DNA of 18,681 nucleotides from Bordetella parapertussis (GTDB lineage Bacteria > Pseudomonadota > Gammaproteobacteria > Burkholderiales > Burkholderiaceae_C): assembly GCA_945890735.1 (NCBI GenBank), contig CAMDCZ010000039.1, positions 1 to 18,681 of the forward strand, given 5' to 3'. The notes under the pieces are model-generated. The model did no database searches, was not told where the DNA came from, and saw only the letters and a program-made list of their open reading frames with translations. How positions within the stretch are numbered: position 1 is the first letter of the stretch; each line of letters opens with the position of its first letter. The position numbers and the translations under genes were made by a program. Below, piece after piece: positions 1 through 5,604 of the stretch.

Positions 1-1106
1 GGCACTTTGTTGGTGAGGCTGTAGTCGATCTCCCCGTCGTCGGTGATGTCGTCATTCAAATAGTCGTACTGAAAGCGCTGCGCGGCCACGCAGGTTTTGG
101 TGGCTTTCATCACGTCGATGTCTTCTTGGTCGAGCGTGCTCATGTAGATGTTGCGCGGATTGCTGTGTTTGACCTCCAAGTTGCCCACGCCGCAGCACAT
201 GTCCCACACGATGTACTCTTTTTGCCAGTTTTGGCCCAGTGTTTCGGCAAGCTTGTCGTAGGCCTTGTCCACCACGTGCAGGGGCGTGTAGTAAGCGCCT
301 TTGAAGCTGCGCTCGTCTATCGGAATCAAGCTGTCGCGGCGCTCGAGCAGGTAGTCGCGGTATTCCGTTTTGGGTGGGCGGTGGTAGATGGCCCAAAACT
401 GGCGATAGCCTTCTTTGTTGCCCAACTCAAAAGGCTTGCCCTTGAGCAAAAACAACGGATCGCCATTTTTGTGCACCAATTCGGCAGGCAAGTTGGCGTG
501 GGTGGACGCCTGGCCGTCGTTCATGATGTCGGCGAAAAACAGCAGTGAGTAGTCTTCTTCGTCCACGCCCACGATCTCGCGGCCCACCATGGCCACCCAT
601 TTGTCAAACACCTGTTTGAGGTTGTCGGGAGTGATCTGGGTGCGGATGATGTCGCCCGATTTGATGGCTGATTTGACGGTGGTGATGAACTCGTCTTCGT
701 GCGTCTTGATCTTGAACTGCACAAAATAAGTGCCAATGAAAGAAGAGATTTCGTCCAAGGCCTCTTGGGTGTACTGGCTGGCCGACTTGCCCCACTTGAT
801 GGTTTTCTTGGCCAAAAAAGGCAGCACGTCGGCGCTTTTCATGAGCGCGGCTTTTTCGGTGTCGATCACCGCCAGCAATGCTGGCACCGGCTCGCCTTTG
901 TTCAAGGCGTCCTGCACGTAATGCAGCAGCTGGGTGAACATGGCGTAGCAGGAGTTCTTGCCCGTGTCCTTGGCTTCCAACCAAATTTCATCGGTCCGGA
1001 TGTCGATCAGGCCCTTGGAATAAACCTTGAGGCCAAGCGCCTTGATATAGGCGTCCTTGACGTCTTCTTCGCTTCGGGCGGTTTGGAGTTGGGTGAAGAG
1101 GTTCAC
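1..1106 (-). CDS. N6-adenine DNA methyltransferase with N-terminal nuclease-like domain, partial (runs off left edge)
   Basis: Open for 368 codons from a GTG at 1106 to the left edge, so the C-terminal part is missing. Residues 32-46 read GLIDIRTDEIWLEAK, fitting a PD-(D/E)XK nuclease site (D35, E44-x-K46). After a mostly helical stretch, GAYYTP (270-275) and then DMCCGVGNLE (302-311) match the conserved lead-in and the S-adenosylmethionine motif I of N6-adenine methyltransferases. The catalytic NPPY motif would lie beyond the edge. A nuclease motif ahead of a methyltransferase in one chain is the layout of type IIG restriction-modification enzymes; that function is inferred. The start is uncertain: TTG at 1115 is the only other plausible in-frame start before a stop near 1152, and neither has a clear ribosome binding site. 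It is transcribed away from the toxin-antitoxin pair on its right. It could also be a methyltransferase whose nuclease domain is degenerate. Confidence 0.8.
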   Translation of the reverse strand, partial: MNLFTQLQTARSEEDVKDAYIKALGLKVYSKGLIDIRTDEIWLEAKDTGKNSCYAMFTQLLHYVQDALNKGEPVPALLAVIDTEKAALMKSADVLPFLAKKTIKWGKSASQYTQEALDEISSFIGTYFVQFKIKTHEDEFITTVKSAIKSGDIIRTQITPDNLKQVFDKWVAMVGREIVGVDEEDYSLLFFADIMNDGQASTHANLPAELVHKNGDPLFLLKGKPFELGNKEGYRQFWAIYHRPPKTEYRDYLLERRDSLIPIDERSFKGAYYTPLHVVDKAYDKLAETLGQNWQKEYIVWDMCCGVGNLEVKHSNPRNIYMSTLDQEDIDVMKATKTCVAAQRFQYDYLNDDITDDGEIDYSLTNKV

Positions 1107-1287
1107 GGCATGCAAAAGTAGTATTAATAAACTACATTTTGCAGTAATTGATATTTAAAATAAGCTACTTCAAAGTATAGATGACATATATTGTGGTAAA
1201 AAAGCGTATCTCCAAAGCCATCTAATTCATACTTGATCTTTCATACCTCTGGCAGCATACTGACGTCTTCAAAGTAAAAGGCAAGCC
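1107..1287. promoter_or_regulatory. AT-rich divergent intergenic region between the methyltransferase gene and vapBC
   Basis: This 181-base stretch is much richer in A and T than the genes on either side and must carry start signals for both divergent units. A rightward promoter is annotated separately. The 10-mer CTTCAAAGTA occurs twice, at 1168-1177 and 1267-1276; the first copy sits in the near-palindrome TACTT-CA-AAGTA (1166-1177). I could not pick out a convincing leftward promoter for the methyltransferase gene. Confidence 0.5.
1233..1261 (+). promoter_or_regulatory. candidate sigma-70 promoter of vapBC
   Basis: TTGATC (1233-1238) and CATACT (1256-1261) are separated by 17 bases, each matching four of six consensus bases. 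Transcription would start near 1268, about 20 bases before the vapB ATG, and AAAGG at 1277-1281 would serve as ribosome binding site. One copy of the CTTCAAAGTA repeat (1267-1276) covers the predicted start point. Confidence 0.45.
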
Positions 1288-1548
1288 ATGGAAACGCAAG
1301 ACATCACCCTCGCTGAGCGCGGCCAAATTGTGATTCCCAAGGAGGCCCGTGACGCACTGGGCCTCAAACCCGGTGCCAAGTTGCAAATCAGCCTGGAAGG
1401 CAACCGCCTGGTGGTGGAAAAAAAGGTGAGTCTGGACTTGAGCCGTTGGGTGGGTAAGGCCGTGGATGACGGTCTCAGCCGTGACCAGGCCCTGAGTGAA
1501 CTGCGCGGCCGCCCCGTGCCTTGGGAAGCTGAGCCTGACAAACCATGA
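1288..1548 (+). CDS. vapB: VapB-like antitoxin, SpoVT/AbrB-type DNA-binding domain
   Basis: An 86-residue protein whose first 45 residues form a swapped-hairpin AbrB/MazE domain: TLAERGQIVIPKEARDALGL (7-26) followed by KPGAKLQISLEGNRLVVEKK. The C-terminal 40 residues (LSRWVGKAVDDGLSRDQALSELRGRPVPWEAEP) are the part expected to wrap around and inhibit the toxin. In this family the antitoxin neutralises a PIN-domain RNase and, alone or with the toxin, represses its own operon by binding palindromes in the promoter. AAAGG at 1277-1281 supports the ATG at 1288. Its stop overlaps the toxin start in ATGA, so the two are translationally coupled with the antitoxin first, the usual type II toxin-antitoxin order. 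Confidence 0.92.
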   Translation: METQDITLAERGQIVIPKEARDALGLKPGAKLQISLEGNRLVVEKKVSLDLSRWVGKAVDDGLSRDQALSELRGRPVPWEAEPDKP

Positions 1549-1943
1549 AAACCGCTGTCGACTCCAGCGTGCTGTTTGACATCGTCAAAGGCGCACCCGG
1601 CGCTGTAGCAGCACAGGCCGCCTTGGAGGCCGCCCTCGCCAAAGGCAGTGTCGTTGTTTGTGCTGTGGTGGTGGCCGAATTGGGCCGCTACTTCGCCACC
1701 GCCCAAGATCTGCTGGACTTTTTGTCAGACTGCCAACTCGACCATGACCCCTTGGACATGAGCTCGGCCATAGAGGCTGCTCGCATCATGCGGGATTACG
1801 CCCGCAACCAAGGTCCCCGCGTACGAGTCGCCCCTGATTTCCTGATTGGTGCACATGCCTCCCAACAAGCCGATGCTTTGTTGACCACTGATGCTGGATT
1901 TTTTCGTCAATATTTCAACAAGCTGAATGTGATGGTCCCTTGA
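1545..1943 (+). CDS. vapC: VapC-like toxin, PIN-domain ribonuclease
   Basis: A 132-residue PIN-domain protein, the usual VapC length. All four acidic residues expected to hold the catalytic metal ions are present: D6 in AVDSSVLFDI, E45 in VVVAELGRY, D98 in APDFLIGAHA and D116 in LLTTDAGFFRQYF, so it looks catalytically intact. Members of this family cut tRNA or rRNA when freed from their antitoxin and arrest translation; the RNA target here cannot be read from the sequence. It begins inside the vapB stop codon (four-base overlap). It ends 49 bases before the convergent htpG stop, with a REP-like palindrome in the gap. Confidence 0.93.
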   Translation: MKTAVDSSVLFDIVKGAPGAVAAQAALEAALAKGSVVVCAVVVAELGRYFATAQDLLDFLSDCQLDHDPLDMSSAIEAARIMRDYARNQGPRVRVAPDFLIGAHASQQADALLTTDAGFFRQYFNKLNVMVP

Positions 1944-1955
1944 TGGGCAGGCATG

Positions 1956-1994
1956 AGAGATTGCTTTGGCACTGCGTGCCTCGCAATGACGGTC
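1956..1994. repeat. REP-like intergenic palindromic repeat between convergent vapC and htpG
   Basis: Nested inverted repeats: outer arms ATTGC (1960-1964) and GCAAT (1983-1987), inner arms GGCAC (1968-1972) and GTGCC (1976-1980) around a TGC loop. The reverse strand reads CATTGCGAGGCACGCAGTGCC and then AAAGCAATC. From memory, this resembles a widespread intergenic repeat whose chance translation gives HCEARSAKAIS-like peptides in mis-annotated small ORFs. It may act as a bidirectional transcript end, but it has no T-tract. Its right end reaches the htpG stop codon. Confidence 0.7.
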
Positions 1995-3933
1995 AGACCA
2001 ACAAGGCATTCACCCGCTTCACATAAGCCGCCGGGTCCTCGGGCAGGCCGCCTTCGGCCAGCAAGGCTTGGTCAAACACGATGTGGGCGAGGTCGTGGAA
2101 ATGGATTTGGCCGTCTGGTGTGTCGAGCTTTTTCACCAAGGGGTGCTCAGGGTTGACCTCAAGGATCGGCTTGCTCTCTGGTGCAGCTTGGCCCGCTTGT
2201 TTGAGCATGCGGGCCAGTTGCAATGACATGGCATCGTCTTTCACCACCAAGCATGCAGGTGAATCCACCAAGCGGCTGGTCACGCGAACGTCTTCGGCCT
2301 TGTCTTTCAAGGCCTCTTTGAGTTTGGCCAGCAGCGGCTTGAAGGTTTCAGCCGCTTCTTCGGCGGCTTTCTTCTCTTCCTCGTCTTGCAACTTGCCCAA
2401 GTCAAACGCGCCCTTGGCCACGCTTTGCAATGGGGTGCCATCAAACTCGTTCAAGAAGCCCAGCGCCCATTCGTCCACGCGGTCAGACATCAGCAGCACT
2501 TCGATGCCCTTTTTGCGGAAGACTTCGAGTTGCGGGCTGTTTTTGGCTGCGGCCAAGGTGTCGGCGGTGATGTAGAAGATGGCGTCTTGGCCTTCTTTCA
2601 TGCGGGCTTTGTAATCGGCAAAGCCCACGCTCACCGTGTCGGTGGTGGAGCTGGCAAAGCGCAGCAGCTTGGCGATTTTGTCCTTGTTGGCAAAGTCCTC
2701 GCCCAGACCTTCTTTCAACACCACGCCAAAGTCGGCGTAGAACTGGGTGAACTTGCCCGCGTCTTTTTTGTCTTCGTCGCTGGCATCGGCTGCTGGCACG
2801 TCATGCCGGGCCAGGTCTTCGAGCATGGCCAGCACCCGGCGGGTGTTGCCCTCGCGGATGGCTTTGACATCGCGGCTTTCTTGCAGCAGTTCGCGGCTCA
2901 CGTTCAGCGGCAAGTCAGCCGAGTCCACCACGCCTTTGACAAAACGCAAATAGGTGGGCAACAGTGCCTCGGCCTCGTCCATGATGAACACGCGTTTGAC
3001 ATACAGCTTGATGCCGCCCTTTTTGTCGCGGTTCCACAAATCGAAAGGCGCTTTGCTGGGCAGGTACAGCAATTGGGTGTATTCGGTGCTGCCCTCGACC
3101 TTGTTGTGGCTCCAGGCCAGGGGCGGCTCAAAGTCGTGGCTGATGGCTTTGTAAAACTCGGCGTGCTGTTCGTCGGTGATGTCTTTTTTCGGGCGTGTCC
3201 ACAAGGCGGATGCTTTGTTGACGGTTTCCCATTCGTCGGTCACCACCATTTCACCGGGTTGGTCGTTTTCGCCTTCTTTCCATTCCTCTTTGCGCATCAG
3301 GATGGGCAAGGCAATGTGGTCGGCGTACTTGCCAATCACGCTCTTGATTTTCCAGTTGCTCAAAAACTCTTCGGCGTCATCGCGCAGGTGCAAGATGATG
3401 TGGGTGCCGCGCTTGTCTTGGGTGATGGTTTCCACCTCAAACTCACCCGTGCCACCACTGGTCCAGCGCACGCCCTCTGCGGCAGGCGCGCCCGCGCGGC
3501 GGGTTTCCACCACGATCTTGTTGGCCACGATGAAGCCTGAGTAAAAGCCCACACCGAATTGACCGATCAGCGAGCCTTGGTCTTTGGCGTCGCTTTGTTG
3601 GTCGCCGGTCAGTTTGCTCATGAAGTCGCGTGTGCCACTTTTGGCGATCGTGCCCAAGTGGTCGATGGCCTCTTGCTCGCTCATGCCAATGCCGCTGTCG
3701 CTGATGGTGAGTGTCTTGGCTGCTTTGTCAAACGACACCCGGATGTCCAAGTTGGGGGTGTCCTCATACAGGGCCGGTGTGTTGAGGGCTTCGTAGCGCA
3801 GTTTGTCGCAAGCGTCTGAGGCATTGGAGATCAGCTCGCGCAAAAAGATTTCTTTGTTGGAATACAACGAGTGCGTGACCAGGTGCAGCAGCTGGGCCAC
3901 TTCGGCTTGGAAGGCGTGGGTGTGTTTTGTCAT
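1993..3933 (-). CDS. htpG: Molecular chaperone HtpG (bacterial Hsp90)
   Basis: Full-length at 646 residues (E. coli HtpG is 624). It is a cytosolic ATP-dependent homodimeric chaperone that remodels client proteins with DnaK. The N-terminal GHKL ATPase domain shows ELISNASDACDKLR (33-46) with catalytic E33 and Mg/ATP-binding N37, DSGIGM (79-84) with nucleotide-contacting D79, and the lid motif GQFGVGFYSGFIV. The middle domain carries the conserved NVSRELLQ segment with its ATP-sensing arginine. The C-terminus ends in the usual VNALLV dimerisation helix. The ATG at 3933 matches the family start; its ribosome binding site is poor, but a strong heat-shock promoter lies 36-63 bases upstream, so it is probably its own unit although it follows rluF by only 106 bases on the same strand. 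Confidence 0.98.
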   Translation of the reverse strand: MTKHTHAFQAEVAQLLHLVTHSLYSNKEIFLRELISNASDACDKLRYEALNTPALYEDTPNLDIRVSFDKAAKTLTISDSGIGMSEQEAIDHLGTIAKSGTRDFMSKLTGDQQSDAKDQGSLIGQFGVGFYSGFIVANKIVVETRRAGAPAAEGVRWTSGGTGEFEVETITQDKRGTHIILHLRDDAEEFLSNWKIKSVIGKYADHIALPILMRKEEWKEGENDQPGEMVVTDEWETVNKASALWTRPKKDITDEQHAEFYKAISHDFEPPLAWSHNKVEGSTEYTQLLYLPSKAPFDLWNRDKKGGIKLYVKRVFIMDEAEALLPTYLRFVKGVVDSADLPLNVSRELLQESRDVKAIREGNTRRVLAMLEDLARHDVPAADASDEDKKDAGKFTQFYADFGVVLKEGLGEDFANKDKIAKLLRFASSTTDTVSVGFADYKARMKEGQDAIFYITADTLAAAKNSPQLEVFRKKGIEVLLMSDRVDEWALGFLNEFDGTPLQSVAKGAFDLGKLQDEEEKKAAEEAAETFKPLLAKLKEALKDKAEDVRVTSRLVDSPACLVVKDDAMSLQLARMLKQAGQAAPESKPILEVNPEHPLVKKLDTPDGQIHFHDLAHIVFDQALLAEGGLPEDPAAYVKRVNALLV

Positions 3934-3968
3934 GGCAATCAGAAAAATATGGAAAAAAAGTTGTTTTC

Positions 3969-3996
3969 AGATGGGGCGGGAGTTGGGTATTTCAAG
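3969..3996 (-). promoter_or_regulatory. Heat-shock (sigma-32/RpoH) promoter of htpG
   Basis: Read on the minus strand, CTTGAAA (3996-3990), 13 bases, then CCCCATCT (3976-3969) match the E. coli sigma-32 consensus CTTGAAA-N11-16-CCCCATNT at every defined base. Transcription would begin near 3962, leaving a leader of about 29 bases before the htpG ATG. Position and gene identity agree: htpG is a classic RpoH-regulon member. Confidence 0.88.
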
Positions 3997-4039
3997 GTGC
4001 CCCGAGACCTCGTCTGGCGACCAGTGGGGTGCTGAAGGG

Positions 4040-4813
4040 TCAAAAGCGTTCGTTGGGGCCCAGGTAGCGCCACTGTCCCACAGGCAGCTGCCCAAGCTTG
4101 ACCTGGCCGATGCGCACCCGCTTCAAGCCGACCACGGTCAGGCCGACTTGTTCGCACATGCGCCGGATTTGCCGCTTGCGGCCCTCTTTCAACACAAAGC
4201 GCAGCTGCTCGGGGTTTTGCCAGTCCACCTTGGCGGGTTTCAAGGCTTGACCATCCAAATGCAGGCCATGGCAGAGCCGGGCCAGTTGGTCGGCAGGGAA
4301 CAGCGACTGCACATCGGTTTGCTGCTCGCCGGCTGCGAGCCGGCCGTATTGCACCCGCACCAAATATTCTTTTTCCACCTGAGAGTCTTCGCCAATCAGT
4401 TGACGCGCCACCCGGCCGTCTTGGGTCAGCACCAGCAAGCCCACGGAGTCAATGTCCAAGCGACCTGCAGGCGCCAAGCCCATGCGTTGTTTGGGTACGA
4501 AGCGAACCGTGGAGCGATCGTCGCGCCAATGGTTGCGCGCCTCGATCAGGTTGATCGCCGGCGTGTGGCCGTCTTCGGCTTGGCCACTCACATAACCCAT
4601 GGGTTTGTGCAGCAAGATGGTGACTTGTTTGTCTTGTTGGCCGCGGGCGAGCTTGTCGACCTCGATGCGGTCCAGGGGGCTGACCGGTTTGCCAAGCACC
4701 GCGACCTCGCCATTGACCTGGACCCAGCCTTTGGCGATCCAGTCGTCGGCCTCGCGTCGCGAGCACAGGCCGAGTTCGGCCATGCGTTTGTTGAGTCGGA
4801 TGCTTTCGGTCAT
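4040..4813 (-). CDS. rluF: RNA pseudouridine synthase, RsuA/RluB/E/F family, RluF-like
   Basis: A 257-residue enzyme that isomerises uridine to pseudouridine in rRNA; in E. coli, RluF acts on U2604 of 23S rRNA. An S4 RNA-binding domain fills the N-terminus (RLNKRMAELGLCSRREADDW, 6-25). The catalytic domain contains GRLDIDSVGLLVLT with nucleophile D120, and the KEYLV strand and RKRQIRRMCEQVGL segment typical of the family. The CSRREAD motif and the ending (GQVKLGQLPVGQWRYL) resemble RluF more than RluB or RsuA, but the exact target base is inferred. It starts inside the stop codon of the upstream Crp-type regulator gene (ATGA overlap), so the two are co-translated. Confidence 0.88.
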   Translation of the reverse strand: MTESIRLNKRMAELGLCSRREADDWIAKGWVQVNGEVAVLGKPVSPLDRIEVDKLARGQQDKQVTILLHKPMGYVSGQAEDGHTPAINLIEARNHWRDDRSTVRFVPKQRMGLAPAGRLDIDSVGLLVLTQDGRVARQLIGEDSQVEKEYLVRVQYGRLAAGEQQTDVQSLFPADQLARLCHGLHLDGQALKPAKVDWQNPEQLRFVLKEGRKRQIRRMCEQVGLTVVGLKRVRIGQVKLGQLPVGQWRYLGPNERF

Positions 4814-5526
4814 GGGGCGCCCAGTGTATGGCTGCGCAAGGCAGGCAGGTTGAGCACCTGCACACCGCCATAAACCACTTTGATCCAGCCCTCATTGACC
4901 AAGCGTTGCAGGGCCATGTTGACCCGTTGGCGCGACAGGCCCACCAGGTAAGCCAGTTCTTGTTGGGTGATTTGCAGCATCTGTCCGACACCCGGGAACA
5001 GCACAGGATTGAACAACGCAGCCAAGCTGCGGGCCACCCGCACATCCGGGTTGTTGAGCCGGTCGATTTCACGTGCAGCGATGAACTGTCCCAGGCGCTC
5101 GTTGAGCTGGTTCATGATGAAGCGGTTAAAGCCCAAGGATTGCGCGAGCAAATGGTGGAAATGGTCGATGGGCAAACCCGCCACCACACTTGCCCGCAAG
5201 GCTTGCACGTTGTAGCGGTAAGGCTCGCGCTTCAAGGCCGTGCCTTCGCCAAACCAACCACCGCGCGACACACCCGTGAAGGTCAAGCTGTCGCCGCGGT
5301 CGTTGTCAATGTTCATTTTCAGCAAACCCTCGATCACTCCAAACCAATAGGTCGGTGCGCGGCCCACCCGGCAAACCACATCGCCTGGCATGGCGTCACC
5401 AACCATGATTTGGGCAGTGGCTGCCTCGCGCTCTTGCGGGTTCAGCGCGGCCAGCCAAGGGATGCCCTCGAGCTCTGCAGGGCTGGGGGGACGTCGGCGT
5501 TGGTGAAGCGGACTGGGCAGGCGCAT
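4810..5526 (-). CDS. Crp/Fnr-family transcriptional regulator
   Basis: A 238-residue regulator with an N-terminal cyclic-nucleotide-type beta-barrel (about 20-140), a long dimerisation helix (about 140-165) and a C-terminal winged helix-turn-helix: TQQELAYLVGLSRQRVNMAL. Compared with Crp, the cAMP-binding cassette is altered (FGEGTALKREPYRYN instead of GEL...RSA), so cAMP may not be the ligand. The N-terminal cysteines of Fnr are also absent, so an iron-sulfur oxygen sensor is unlikely. In the recognition helix, Crp's S-R-E-T-V-G-R becomes S-R-Q-R-V-N-M, predicting a different operator. It is divergent from the nine-gene transport operon and is probably its regulator; the effector may be the transported acid or its CoA ester (inference). 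The four-base overlap with rluF means any autoregulation also affects that gene. Confidence 0.9.
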   Translation of the reverse strand: MRLPSPLHQRRRPPSPAELEGIPWLAALNPQEREAATAQIMVGDAMPGDVVCRVGRAPTYWFGVIEGLLKMNIDNDRGDSLTFTGVSRGGWFGEGTALKREPYRYNVQALRASVVAGLPIDHFHHLLAQSLGFNRFIMNQLNERLGQFIAAREIDRLNNPDVRVARSLAALFNPVLFPGVGQMLQITQQELAYLVGLSRQRVNMALQRLVNEGWIKVVYGGVQVLNLPALRSHTLGAP

Positions 5527-5549
5527 GGGGTTCTAGGGGTCTTCCCTGA

Positions 5550-5579
5550 ATTGTCGTTGGAAAGACAAAAAAACGTCAA
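5550..5579 (-). promoter_or_regulatory. candidate promoter of the regulator-rluF operon
   Basis: On the minus strand TTGACG (5579-5574, five of six consensus) and GACAAT (5555-5550, four of six) are separated by 18 bases. Transcription would start near 5543, about 17 bases before the regulator ATG. The spacer and -10 element are covered by the inverted repeat at 5551-5568, which suggests autorepression. Confidence 0.5.
5551..5568. promoter_or_regulatory. inverted repeat TTGTC-N8-GACAA, candidate Crp-type operator
   Basis: Two perfect 5-base arms separated by eight bases, an 18-base site in the range of Crp/Fnr-family operators but not matching the classic Crp (TGTGA-N6-TCACA) or Fnr (TTGAT-N4-ATCAA) boxes, consistent with the altered recognition helix next door. 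Its centre (5559.5) is 41.5 bases before the start point implied by TAATAT at 5589-5594, the standard class II activator position. It also overlaps the opposing promoter of the regulator gene. Confidence 0.45.
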
Positions 5580-5588
5580 AGTGGCCCC

Positions 5589-5594
5589 TAATAT
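5589..5594 (+). promoter_or_regulatory. candidate -10 element of the transport operon
   Basis: TAATAT (5589-5594) with no recognisable -35 hexamer at 16-18 bases upstream, as expected for an activator-dependent promoter. The implied start near 5601 would leave a leader of only about four bases before the ATG at 5605, which has no Shine-Dalgarno sequence, so the first gene may be leaderless. Alternatively the real promoter lies elsewhere. Confidence 0.35.
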
Positions 5595-5604
5595 AACCCT
5601 CCCG

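Noticed and set aside
1725..2009. Minus-strand 94-codon open frame across the REP-like repeat
   Set aside because: Its HCEARSAKAIS stretch is the chance translation of the palindromic repeat, and the rest is antisense to vapC.
2386..3540. Long plus-strand open frame of 384 codons opposite htpG
   Set aside because: Lies wholly antisense to a clear htpG; low-complexity composition follows from GC-rich codon structure of the real gene.
3976..4035. Hairpin terminator between rluF and htpG
   Set aside because: GGTGCCCC and GGGGTGC look paired at first sight but are complementary only over the four G/C bases; no T-tract follows.
4828..5604. Upstream 259-codon extension of the acyl-CoA synthetase frame
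   Set aside because: Antisense to the Crp-type regulator gene, whose domains are clear; the ligase family starts at the ATG at 5605.
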